NCBI RefSeq assembly: GCF_002572525.1
Contig: NZ_PDBS01000001.1
Coordinates: 2,728,001 to 2,792,000, forward strand
Source: Natrinema sp. CBA1119
GTDB lineage: Archaea; Halobacteriota; Halobacteria; Halobacteriales; Natrialbaceae
Reading direction: 5' to 3'
Length of the DNA: 64,000 bases
How positions within the stretch are numbered: position 1 is the stretch's first letter; every line of letters starts with the position of its first letter. The notes under the pieces are model-generated. The model was not told the origin of the DNA and did not search any database. It saw only the letters and a program-made list of their open reading frames with translations. Both the position numbers and the translations under genes were made by a program. Below are positions 55,412-62,401 of this stretch, one piece after another.

Positions 55412-55744
55412 GAAATAAGAATATAAGATCCAATATAAAATCTGGCCAGTGATTATTTTGGCCCGGAAATATACCATGTCCTATTCTGCCAATCTGTACT
55501 TCACCTGTACTGAACGATTCGCTACCTTCGCAAATCAATCCGAATCCCTTGCTACTTTCGCGCAGTGTATGCAGCACGGCTCTTGAAACCTACCACCAAT
55601 CGAGGGTTTCAACAAGACCTTATATTCACCATTGCTGCTTCTTTATATGCGGTTGCGTTTCGAGGGCTGTGGCGGCTGATATCGGTTCCCTTGAACCTGG
55701 CATACTCCCTATTTTTACGAGAATCCATTATGGATTTCAGCTAC
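55412..55744. other. AT-rich right part of the aroQ-linked insertion
   Basis: No intact gene is seen in these 333 bases. A 70-codon frame at 55565-55777 is open and ends in the duplicated aroQ tail, with the hydrophobic run IFTIAASLYAVAFRGLWRLI; it looks like a chance fusion of element DNA with the repeated gene end, possibly with a transposase relic. Confidence 0.4.
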
Positions 55745-55777
55745 CTGAACAAGGTTGAGCAAAGAGAGAACCGGTAG
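55745..55777 (+). repeat. Duplicated aroQ 3' end, right edge of insertion
   Basis: cctgaacaaggttgagcaaa and the following bases to the TAG repeat the end of aroQ. The translated LNKVEQRENR differs from the real LNKVEQRESR by one residue. This copy has no start or upstream domain, so it is a non-coding repeat of the gene end. Confidence 0.75.
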
Positions 55778-55801
55778 CAGATACCTTATCGGATGATTTC
55801 C

Positions 55802-56035
55802 CTAGTACGACCGTACTTCGAGGTCATCGACACGGTTGAAATGTGAGGTATTTTTTGTAATAATCGGACCATCGTTCAGGAGGGAAAATTCTGCAATAAT
55901 ACATTCTCCCGCTCAATCTGCTTACCGCTGTTGATTAGCTCACCGGCGAGTTTCCCGGCTTTTCGAATTACGACCTGATCGGCACTTACGACGTGCTTCG
56001 TTTCCAGTACGTCAAGGCGTACTGACAGGGGTCCG
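55802..56035 (-). pseudogene. VapC-type PIN-domain toxin remnant, truncated and frameshifted
   Basis: On the minus strand the DNA reads LSVRLDVLETKHVVSADQVV and IRKAGKLAGELINSGKQIER, then loses one base near 55903-55906. In the next frame it continues CIIAEFSLLNDGPIITKN and TSHFNRVDDLEVRSY followed by TAG at 55802. The pattern matches the C-terminal two thirds of VapC toxins, with the ITKNTSHF segment typical of the last catalytic part. The N-terminal Asp strand is missing; the remnant ends two bases before the carbonic anhydrase stop. No VapB antitoxin is seen. Confidence 0.7.
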
Positions 56036-56037
56036 TC

Positions 56038-56718
56038 TCAGTACTCCCAGCGTCGTTCGATCCGCGACTCGAGGTCCGGATACTCCTCCCGAAGCGCATC
56101 GACGTCGGTTTCGCCGTCGACGTTGATGACGTGGACCTCGCCGCGATTGCCCGAGTACACGTCCTGAAAGTCGTAGACGACACCGATAATGTCGACGGTC
56201 GCCGGGATATCGTCGCTTTCGGTGAGGAACTCGACCTGTCGATCGACGTTGTACTCGACGAGCCGATTGATGGCCGCCGTTCGGTCGATGTCGTCGGGGA
56301 GGAGTTCGACGCCCGGTTCGAGGTGTGACTTCAGGAGTTCGAGGCAGTGACTGATCCCGTCGGGTTCGGACAGGCCGTCGGTCAGATCGTCGTAGGTCGC
56401 CGTCACGGCACCGCAGCCCGTGTGGCCCACGACGACGACGGTCTCCGTGCCGGTGTGTGCGACCGGATAGAGGACGTCGCCGGAGACGACCTCGCCCGCG
56501 TCCGTGCGCTGGATGACGCGGTTGCCGATGTTGCCACACGTGAAGATTTGGCCCGGTTCGTCGTTGCCCCACATGTGGTCCTGGAGGACTCTCGAGTCGG
56601 AACAGCAGACGGTGACGACACCCGGTTCCTGAGAGTCCTGAACGTCGTCGAACTGTGATTTGTGCGTTTGGGCGTGATCGGCGTTGGCCTCGAGTAGCTC
56701 GATGAATTCGCTGTGCAT
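56038..56718 (-). CDS. Beta-class carbonic anhydrase
   Basis: This 226-residue zinc enzyme interconverts CO2 and bicarbonate. Zinc ligands are in VTVCCSDSRVLQDHMWG (Cys with Asp-Arg dyad) and VVVVGHTGCGAVTATYDD (His and Cys). The N-terminus FIELLEANADHAQTHKSQFD and length fit the family. ATG 56718 is chosen; a longer frame to 56829 adds residues without similarity. It stands between the VapC remnant and the S-layer leader. Confidence 0.94.
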   Translation of the reverse strand: MHSEFIELLEANADHAQTHKSQFDDVQDSQEPGVVTVCCSDSRVLQDHMWGNDEPGQIFTCGNIGNRVIQRTDAGEVVSGDVLYPVAHTGTETVVVVGHTGCGAVTATYDDLTDGLSEPDGISHCLELLKSHLEPGVELLPDDIDRTAAINRLVEYNVDRQVEFLTESDDIPATVDIIGVVYDFQDVYSGNRGEVHVINVDGETDVDALREEYPDLESRIERRWEY

Positions 56719-57206
56719 GGATTGACAAAGGGCGGTCCGGACTATAATTCCTAGTTTTCCTGTGATACTGGCGGGGTCTCCGATAATCCAGTCATAATAC
56801 CGCTCGTGTCCCGCGGACCGAAAACACACGATTCTCGTTATTGGACCTTACGCGCGGTCGGCCCGCGCTCCAGACGAGAGATGCGATTACCGGGGGTAGT
56901 ATTTGATTACCATCTCGGTATAGCGTAACACTCGAGCGGGTATCACCGAAAGCGAACTGTTTCGATCGGCCAAAGTATTCTTCCTACTTCGATACAGTGC
57001 CGTCGCCGTCAGGTGGTAATACGCTTTTTACTTATGTCGCCCTCACAATATGTGAGACAGAAAGCTTATTACGGAGTTGTCTAAAGAACTGATTACCCCT
57101 ACCCGGTGTGAGTCGACCAAACAGCCCGGTCCTACGGTGCTGGGGTAGACTCGCTCTCCAGGTGAATCGCGCGCTAACTAACGCAAACGAAAACTAATAA
57201 TACATA
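56719..57206 (+). promoter_or_regulatory. S-layer gene promoter and long leader
   Basis: These 488 bases carry no gene. A TATA-like tttttactta at 57026-57035 is followed by a perfect inverted repeat ctcaca-ata-tgtgag at 57042-57056, near the expected transcript start. The leader then runs about 150 nt to ATG 57207. Inside it tacccc (57094-57099) can pair with ggggta (57142-57147) and gagtc (57110-57114) with gactc (57148-57152); these two pairings cross, as in a pseudoknot or a switch. Long leaders are known for haloarchaeal S-layer genes. Confidence 0.55.
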
Positions 57207-59585
57207 ATGACAAGCGAAACGGACTATCGCAAAAAGGGACGTGCAGTCGTCCTGGCAGCGCTTATGGTCCTCTCCGTTGTGGCGATGACGGCATCCTTTA
57301 GTGGAGCCGTCGCAGCAAGTAACCACGACGTAGAGACCTTCTCTGACGGCGAGCGGTACTGGCAAGGACAGACAGTCGAAGTTACTGCTACTGAATTAGA
57401 GGGGAGTTCCCCTTTCGGTAGCGATACTACGTACGAGATTATCGAGAACGAATCACAGAATCTCGAACGCCAGATCGGCGTCGAGAGCAGTGATACATCG
57501 TTCAATATCTCGACGACCCGACTGAGCAACGGTCTATACGACATCGTCGAAAGCGGTACTGTCAAAGGACAGTTCCGCATCGACCAGCAGGATCTCGATG
57601 CATCTGTCGACAGTAGCATGCCCGCAACGGCTGGCAGCGACATCGATGTGACGCTCGACTCTCAACGTAGCGGCTACGATGTTGTTGTTTCGTCCGACCA
57701 GCTCGACCAGAGCGAGCTGGAGGGCGTCTTCAGCAACTACGGACAGAGCAACATCGACAACTCCAGTTCGCACCTCGACAGCGACGAAATCGCTCTCGAG
57801 GATGTCAACAGCATTCAAGAGCTGACGCTCAACTTCAACCAGAACGATTTCGACGCCGGTGACTACTCGATCCAGTTCGAGGCGGCTGACACGACCGCGA
57901 GCGACAGTGTCGACATCGAACTGTCCGAGGCCGACTCGCTCGGCGCGACGTTCGACTCGAACACGTACGAAGAGGAAGCCGGTGACGTCGCTGAATTCAC
58001 CGTTCAGCCGACCGACACCACCGACGAGATGTGGGTCAACGTCACTGAAGAAGACGAGAACTACCAGGCGACCCTCAAGCTCACGGGCTACGGTGACGCC
58101 GACGAAGTGACGGTTAGCTTCAACACCTACGAGGCGAACAACTCCGTTGAGGATGCCTTCAGCGTTGACGAAGGTACAGTCTCGAACGTGAGTTCCACCA
58201 ACAACCTCGGTAACGACCGACTGCTCCCCGCGGACATGGAGCTTGAGGTTTACACTGAGGACCCAACAAACGATGCAGACGAGACTGACGCAGCAGTCCT
58301 CGTCCTGGGTGAACGCTCGACCGACGACATTAGCACGTGGACCGCTCCGGAAAGCACTAGTGTCGACGACGATCTCGAGACCATCCTCGGTGACGCAACG
58401 CAGAGCAACGACATCGCAGAGGACGATCTCCTCATCACGCAGGTCGAAGCCTCCGGTATCTACGGCTACCTGCAGTCCGGCAGCAATCAACTCAACACGT
58501 CCCAGGGTCTCGATCTCACGTTCACCGACACGAACGAGCCACGATACGGATCGGCTGACTCGTTCTCGGTGAACGATCTCGACTCCGACGACGTGCAGAT
58601 CATCCCGGACGCTGAGAACAACACGTTCTACGTTGTTTCCGACATCTCGAACCACAGTGACGTCGACGCCGGGGAAACCTGGAACGCCGAATTCACGGTG
58701 GACGAGAACAACGGCTACGTCGAAGACTCCGACAGCGAGGAGAGCATCTCCCAGGACTTCGGCGTCGAAGAGCGCAACATTGAGTTCGCAACCGAACTCA
58801 ACGAAGACGATCAGCTCCCGGTCGAAAACAGCGAGAACTCTGAAGTGACCGTCGAATCGAACGTCGCACCCGGTACGGAAGTCACTTACCGCGTCCGCTT
58901 CCCGACCTCGGTGACCTCCGGCTCGGCTGTCGTCGGCGATGACGGCACCGCGACCGCTTCGTGGGACTTCAGTGACTACCAGGAAGGCGACGCAATCGAA
59001 TTCGTCCGCGCGTCTGAAGCTGGTGGCGAGGTTGCCGAAGCAGAAGGCATCATCGTCGCTTCTGAACCCGAACCTGAAGCAGACATCTCCGTTGAGGGTG
59101 ACGCACCCTCTGAGGTTATGGTTGGAGATGACGCCACGCTCGACGTGACCGTCACCAACGACGGCGACGCTGAAGGTACTGTCGACTTCCACATCGACAT
59201 CGACGGCGAGACCGTCGTTCAGGAAGAGATCACTGTTGAAGCCGGTGGCACGCACGAAGTCAGCGAAGACTTCGACACCAGCTCCGCAGGCGACATCAGC
59301 TGGGAGACCCACGCTGGCGACGCCAGTGACTCCGGTACGCTGACCGTTAACGAGTCCGACGGTAGTGACGGATCCGACGGCTCCGACGGTTCCGACGGTA
59401 GTGACGGATCCGACGGCTCCGACGGTTCCGACGGTAGTGACGGATCCGACGGATCCGACGGCTCCGACGGTGACGACGGCTCCGATGGAGACGACAGTGA
59501 CGATGGTACGCCCGGCTTCGGTGTCGGCGTCGCTCTCGTCGCACTCCTCGGCGCTGCCATGCTGGCACTCCGCCGCCAGAACTAA
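57207..59585 (+). CDS. S-layer glycoprotein with PGF-CTERM anchor
   Basis: This 792-residue protein forms the cell envelope lattice. The Sec signal is KKGRAVVLAALMVLSVVAMT with cleavage near AVAA at 33-37. Mature protein is very acidic with many N-glycosylation sequons (for example FNIST, DNSSS, WVNVTEE, SNHSDV). A Asp/Gly/Ser tract near residues 718-765 precedes the C-terminal PGF-CTERM signal PGFGVGVALVALLGAAMLAL with a basic end RRQN, the archaeosortase substrate that becomes lipid-anchored. A terminator follows the gene. High expression is expected from the long leader and strong codon choice. Confidence 0.95.
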   Translation: MTSETDYRKKGRAVVLAALMVLSVVAMTASFSGAVAASNHDVETFSDGERYWQGQTVEVTATELEGSSPFGSDTTYEIIENESQNLERQIGVESSDTSFNISTTRLSNGLYDIVESGTVKGQFRIDQQDLDASVDSSMPATAGSDIDVTLDSQRSGYDVVVSSDQLDQSELEGVFSNYGQSNIDNSSSHLDSDEIALEDVNSIQELTLNFNQNDFDAGDYSIQFEAADTTASDSVDIELSEADSLGATFDSNTYEEEAGDVAEFTVQPTDTTDEMWVNVTEEDENYQATLKLTGYGDADEVTVSFNTYEANNSVEDAFSVDEGTVSNVSSTNNLGNDRLLPADMELEVYTEDPTNDADETDAAVLVLGERSTDDISTWTAPESTSVDDDLETILGDATQSNDIAEDDLLITQVEASGIYGYLQSGSNQLNTSQGLDLTFTDTNEPRYGSADSFSVNDLDSDDVQIIPDAENNTFYVVSDISNHSDVDAGETWNAEFTVDENNGYVEDSDSEESISQDFGVEERNIEFATELNEDDQLPVENSENSEVTVESNVAPGTEVTYRVRFPTSVTSGSAVVGDDGTATASWDFSDYQEGDAIEFVRASEAGGEVAEAEGIIVASEPEPEADISVEGDAPSEVMVGDDATLDVTVTNDGDAEGTVDFHIDIDGETVVQEEITVEAGGTHEVSEDFDTSSAGDISWETHAGDASDSGTLTVNESDGSDGSDGSDGSDGSDGSDGSDGSDGSDGSDGSDGSDGDDGSDGDDSDDGTPGFGVGVALVALLGAAMLALRRQN
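59358..59460 (+). repeat. 36-bp tandem repeat coding the S-layer DGS tract
   Basis: A 36-bp unit starting gacggtagtgacggatccga occurs exactly at 59358-59393 and 59394-59429, and a partial third copy follows from 59430. It encodes Asp-Gly-Ser-Asp-Gly spacer residues just before the membrane anchor. Copy number change would keep the frame. Confidence 0.85.
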
Positions 59586-59598
59586 GCTGTCGAACTAC

Positions 59599-59635
59599 CG
59601 GCTTCCGCCGGCCCTAATTTCCGCGGTTTCTTTTA
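59599..59635 (+). terminator. Terminator of the S-layer gene
   Basis: The stem ccggc-ttcc-gccgg at 59599-59612 begins 13 bases after the TAA and is followed by T-rich aatttccgcggtttctttt. Archaeal terminators rely mainly on the T-run; the hairpin may add stability. Confidence 0.7.
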
Positions 59636-60045
59636 TCGGATGCTACACCGACCAGCGACAGCGACTGGTGTGGACTCCCTCGACTCGCTAACGCCGCTCG
59701 GACACGCGCTCGTTTCCAGTCCGAAGTGTGGTTCCTCAAGGAGACGAGACACTGGACTCGAGTCACGGACCGGTGCTGACGATGCGTTCGATAAGGTGCG
59801 GTTCCGACTCGCGATCGATCCGAGTCCGTCTGAGGCAGTTGATCGCTGAAAGAACTGACGCGATCGAACGCGCTCGAGCGGACGAACTCGGAGATAAGTG
59901 ATTGCTACGTCTCGGCGTGTGATGGTATCAGGTATGGAGACTCGAAAACACAGTCCGTCTGGCGCGAATCGAATTCCCGTTCGGCCAAGTGAGGTCCGAA
60001 ATCAGGTCTGACAGAACCGACAATCGCTTTCCCGCTCGAAGATGC
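59636..60045. other. Gene-free interval before the trxB-linked insertion
   Basis: About 410 bases after the S-layer terminator contain no gene that I support and no clear repeat until the duplicated trxB tail at 60046. Confidence 0.45.
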
Positions 60046-60100
60046 TCAGTCGTCAGCCGCCGCCGGCTCCGCTTCCTCGACGCTCGAGTCGGTTCGCTCG
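60046..60100 (-). repeat. Duplicated trxB 3' end, left edge of a mini-element
   Basis: These 55 bases match trxB 60974-61028 at 53 positions. On the minus strand they encode ERTDSSVEEAEPAAADD and a TGA, the tail of TrxB with Ala changed to Thr. Upstream of it the trxB frame is not continued, so it is a non-functional copy. Confidence 0.85.
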
Positions 60101-60153
60101 AAATCAGTTCCCTGTCTCACTCGAGTTCGTGTCGACCGAAGCCCACTACCAGT

Positions 60154-60222
60154 GGGTACGTACGGAAGTAACGTACATCGGGTACAGAGGGTACAACTAT
60201 ATGCTCGGCATCGCTAGTACCC
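60154..60222. promoter_or_regulatory. Candidate operator of the toxin-antitoxin pair
   Basis: Three direct GGGTAC words at 60154, 60180 and 60189 and one inverted GTACCC at 60217 surround a TATA-like aactatatg near 60195-60203, 25 nt before ATG 60226. The arrangement suits autorepression by the winged-helix partner. Confidence 0.55.
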
Positions 60223-60225
60223 ACT

Positions 60226-60579
60226 ATGTCCATCGATATCGACCGTTTCAATGAACGCAGCGAGGAGGAACTCGAGGAGATGAGCAATCCCGAGCGGGTA
60301 CTCGTGTTCCTCTTCGAAAACAATGATCGTGCCTGGAAGGCAACAGCGATTGCCGACCGGACGGATATCAACCGGAACTCGATCAATACCGTCCTCGCTC
60401 GACTCGAGGAGCGCGATCTTGTCCGCCACAAGGGGTCGTACTGGGCGATCACGGACGACACGGAACGGCTGCGAAAGGCGTACGATATCCACCGAGCGAA
60501 TCGACTATTTAACGAGCTCTACGGGGCGGAAGACCGCGAGGAGTGGGTCGAACATGCCGCCGACCGAGACGATCGATGA
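60226..60579 (+). CDS. Winged-helix antitoxin candidate
   Basis: This 117-residue protein has a MarR/winged-helix pattern: NPERVLVFLFENNDRAWKAT, then AIADRTDINRNSINTVLARL and EERDLVRHKGSYWAITDD, followed by an acidic/basic helical tail EEWVEHAADRDDR that could wrap a toxin. Its TGA overlaps the ATG of the PemK/MazF-like gene by four bases, the usual antitoxin-first order. It lies inside the trxB-tail repeat pair. Confidence 0.78.
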   Translation: MSIDIDRFNERSEEELEEMSNPERVLVFLFENNDRAWKATAIADRTDINRNSINTVLARLEERDLVRHKGSYWAITDDTERLRKAYDIHRANRLFNELYGAEDREEWVEHAADRDDR

Positions 60580-60911
60580 CGTACAACCGCGGTACGATCG
60601 TCTACGGTGATGATCCTTTTAAAGGACCAGAAATGGCTCGTCCCTGGCTCGTACTCAATACCGCAGAAATGCCGTTTCACGGGGATCAATACATCTGTCT
60701 CACTCTTTCGACGAAGACTTGGTACGACGAACGGATTCCGATCGACGATACTGACATGGTCAACGGCGGGCTCCCGGACGAGAGTGCGATTTTGCCGTGG
60801 TCAGTGATGGCGATCGATGCAGCAGCTATCGATCGGGAACTCGGAACGCTGGACGAAGCAGTCGTCGACGATGCTGTCGCTACTCTCGTCTCCTATCTCG
60901 GTCTCTACTGA
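60576..60911 (+). CDS. PemK/MazF-like toxin candidate
   Basis: This 111-residue protein has the MazF-type beta start YNRGTIVYGDDPFKG and GPEMARPWLVLNTAEMPFHG, then QYICLTLSTKTWYDERIPID and DESAILPWSVMAIDAAAID. The R-x-W-L-V-L and S/T-x-x-x positions and the late S-A-I-L-P-W fit the mRNA-cleaving MazF fold; catalytic Arg and Thr/Ser candidates are R29 and T54. ATG 60576 overlaps the antitoxin stop. The pair is probably a type II toxin-antitoxin system of archaeal kind. Confidence 0.72.
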   Translation: MTYNRGTIVYGDDPFKGPEMARPWLVLNTAEMPFHGDQYICLTLSTKTWYDERIPIDDTDMVNGGLPDESAILPWSVMAIDAAAIDRELGTLDEAVVDDAVATLVSYLGLY

Positions 60912-60973
60912 CGCGTGCACAACGAAGATGAATTCGGAAACGCGGAGTCAGATACAGTTCCGATGGGAACCCG

Positions 60974-61028
60974 TCAGTCGTCCGCCGCCGCCGGCTCCGC
61001 TTCCTCGACGCTCGAGTCGGCTCGCTCG
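60974..61028 (-). repeat. trxB 3' end, intact copy of the flanking repeat
   Basis: The true gene end including the TGA at 60974-60976. It differs from the copy at 60046-60100 at two of 55 bases. The two copies bound an 873-bp element. Confidence 0.85.
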
Positions 61029-62344
61029 CGGTTCTCGAGGTACTCGTCGGCGTCGAGAGCGGCCTTCGATCCCATCCCCGCCGCAGTCACGGCCTGCTGG
61101 TAGTGGTAGTCGACGACGTCGCCGGCACCGAAGATGCCCTCGACGTGGGTTGCGGTCTGGCCGCCGCCCTCGCCGCCTTTGGTCTTGAGATAGCCGTCGG
61201 CGTCCATTTCGACGCCGGTTTCGGTAAGATAGTCAGTGTTGGGGGTGTGGCCGATGGCGAAGAAGACCGCGCCGACGTCGAACTCGAACTCCTCGGTCTC
61301 GGGGTCCTCGAGGCGGTCGGTGGGATGGCCCTTGTCGTTTTCGACGAGCGTGACGTGGTCGACGCCTTCTTCCTGCGAGCCGTGGATCTCGGTCAGTTCG
61401 GTGTTTTTCATGATCTCGATCTCGCCGTCTTCAACCTTTTCGTGGACGCGGTCGATCCAGTAGTCCTCCGCACGGAACTCCTCGCGGCGGTGGGCGATGT
61501 AGACGGTCTCGGCGAACTTCGTGAGGAAGGTGGCTTCCTCCATGGCGGCGTCGCCGCCGCCGACGACGAGCATGTCCTCCCCGCGGAAGAACGCACCGTC
61601 ACAGGTCGCACACGTCGAGAGCCCGTAGCCCATCAGTTCGTCTTCGCCGGGGATGCCGAGCGTGCGGGCGCTGGCACCCGACGCGGCGATGACGGCGTCG
61701 GCGGTGTAGACGTCGCCGTCGGCGAGTTCGACCCGGAAGGGGCGACTCGAGTCGTCGATCGACTCGATGATGCCGTTTTTCAGCTCGGCCCCGAACTGAG
61801 TGGCCTGTTCTTTCATGTTGTTGACAAGTTCCGGGCCGCCGATGCCGTCGGGAAAGCCGGGGTAGTTGGCGACATCGGTGGTCAGGGTGAGCTGGCCGCC
61901 GGGTTCGTCGCCCTCGATGACCAGCGGCTCGTTGTTCGAGCGGCCGGCGTAGATCGCAGCGGTCAGCCCGGCGATGCCGGTCCCGGCGATGATCATCGTG
62001 CGGTGTTGGACAATGTCGCCGTCGCTCTCGTTGGCGGCTTCGCCGCCTCCGTTTCGATGCCCCTCCGGCGCATCGCTCGCGATGCCGAGTTTTTCGTCGA
62101 GTTCGCCGGTCTCGTTGAGCGCGCTGGTGTCGTCCCAACCGCCGATCAGTTCGTCGTCGATGAACACTTCGGGGGCGGTCTTGCGACCGTCCGCGCGCTC
62201 GACCATCTCCTCGAACAGTTCGTCGTCACCGGTAACGTTGTACGTCTCGTACTCGATGTCCTTGCTGTCGAAGAGGTCTTTGGCCTTCTCGCAGTACGGA
62301 CAGTCCATTTTGGTATAGATCTCGACGCGTGGCTGGTCGCTCAT
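60974..62344 (-). CDS. trxB: Glutaredoxin-thioredoxin reductase fusion
   Basis: This 456-residue protein joins a glutaredoxin domain (CPYC at residues 15-18, then TAPEVFIDDELIGGWDD) to a thioredoxin reductase. The reductase has the FAD site IIAGTGIAGLTAAIYAGRSN, the redox pair in STCATCDGAFF and the NAD(P)H site VVGGGDAAMEEATFLTKFA. The redox tail of trxB could thus pass electrons to its own glutaredoxin domain. Its last 55 bases are repeated at 60046-60100. An acidic linker with GGGEAANESDGD separates the domains. Confidence 0.93.
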   Translation of the reverse strand: MSDQPRVEIYTKMDCPYCEKAKDLFDSKDIEYETYNVTGDDELFEEMVERADGRKTAPEVFIDDELIGGWDDTSALNETGELDEKLGIASDAPEGHRNGGGEAANESDGDIVQHRTMIIAGTGIAGLTAAIYAGRSNNEPLVIEGDEPGGQLTLTTDVANYPGFPDGIGGPELVNNMKEQATQFGAELKNGIIESIDDSSRPFRVELADGDVYTADAVIAASGASARTLGIPGEDELMGYGLSTCATCDGAFFRGEDMLVVGGGDAAMEEATFLTKFAETVYIAHRREEFRAEDYWIDRVHEKVEDGEIEIMKNTELTEIHGSQEEGVDHVTLVENDKGHPTDRLEDPETEEFEFDVGAVFFAIGHTPNTDYLTETGVEMDADGYLKTKGGEGGGQTATHVEGIFGAGDVVDYHYQQAVTAAGMGSKAALDADEYLENRERADSSVEEAEPAAADD

Positions 62345-62401
62345 ATCCCATGTTTCGAATAGAGTGCCTAAACCGCTTGTGCTCTCAGCAATCGATCCCG
62401 C

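Noticed and set aside
55565-55777. 70-codon gene ending LNKVEQRENR
   Set aside because: Its end is the duplicated aroQ tail and the rest has no domain, so a chance fusion is likelier.
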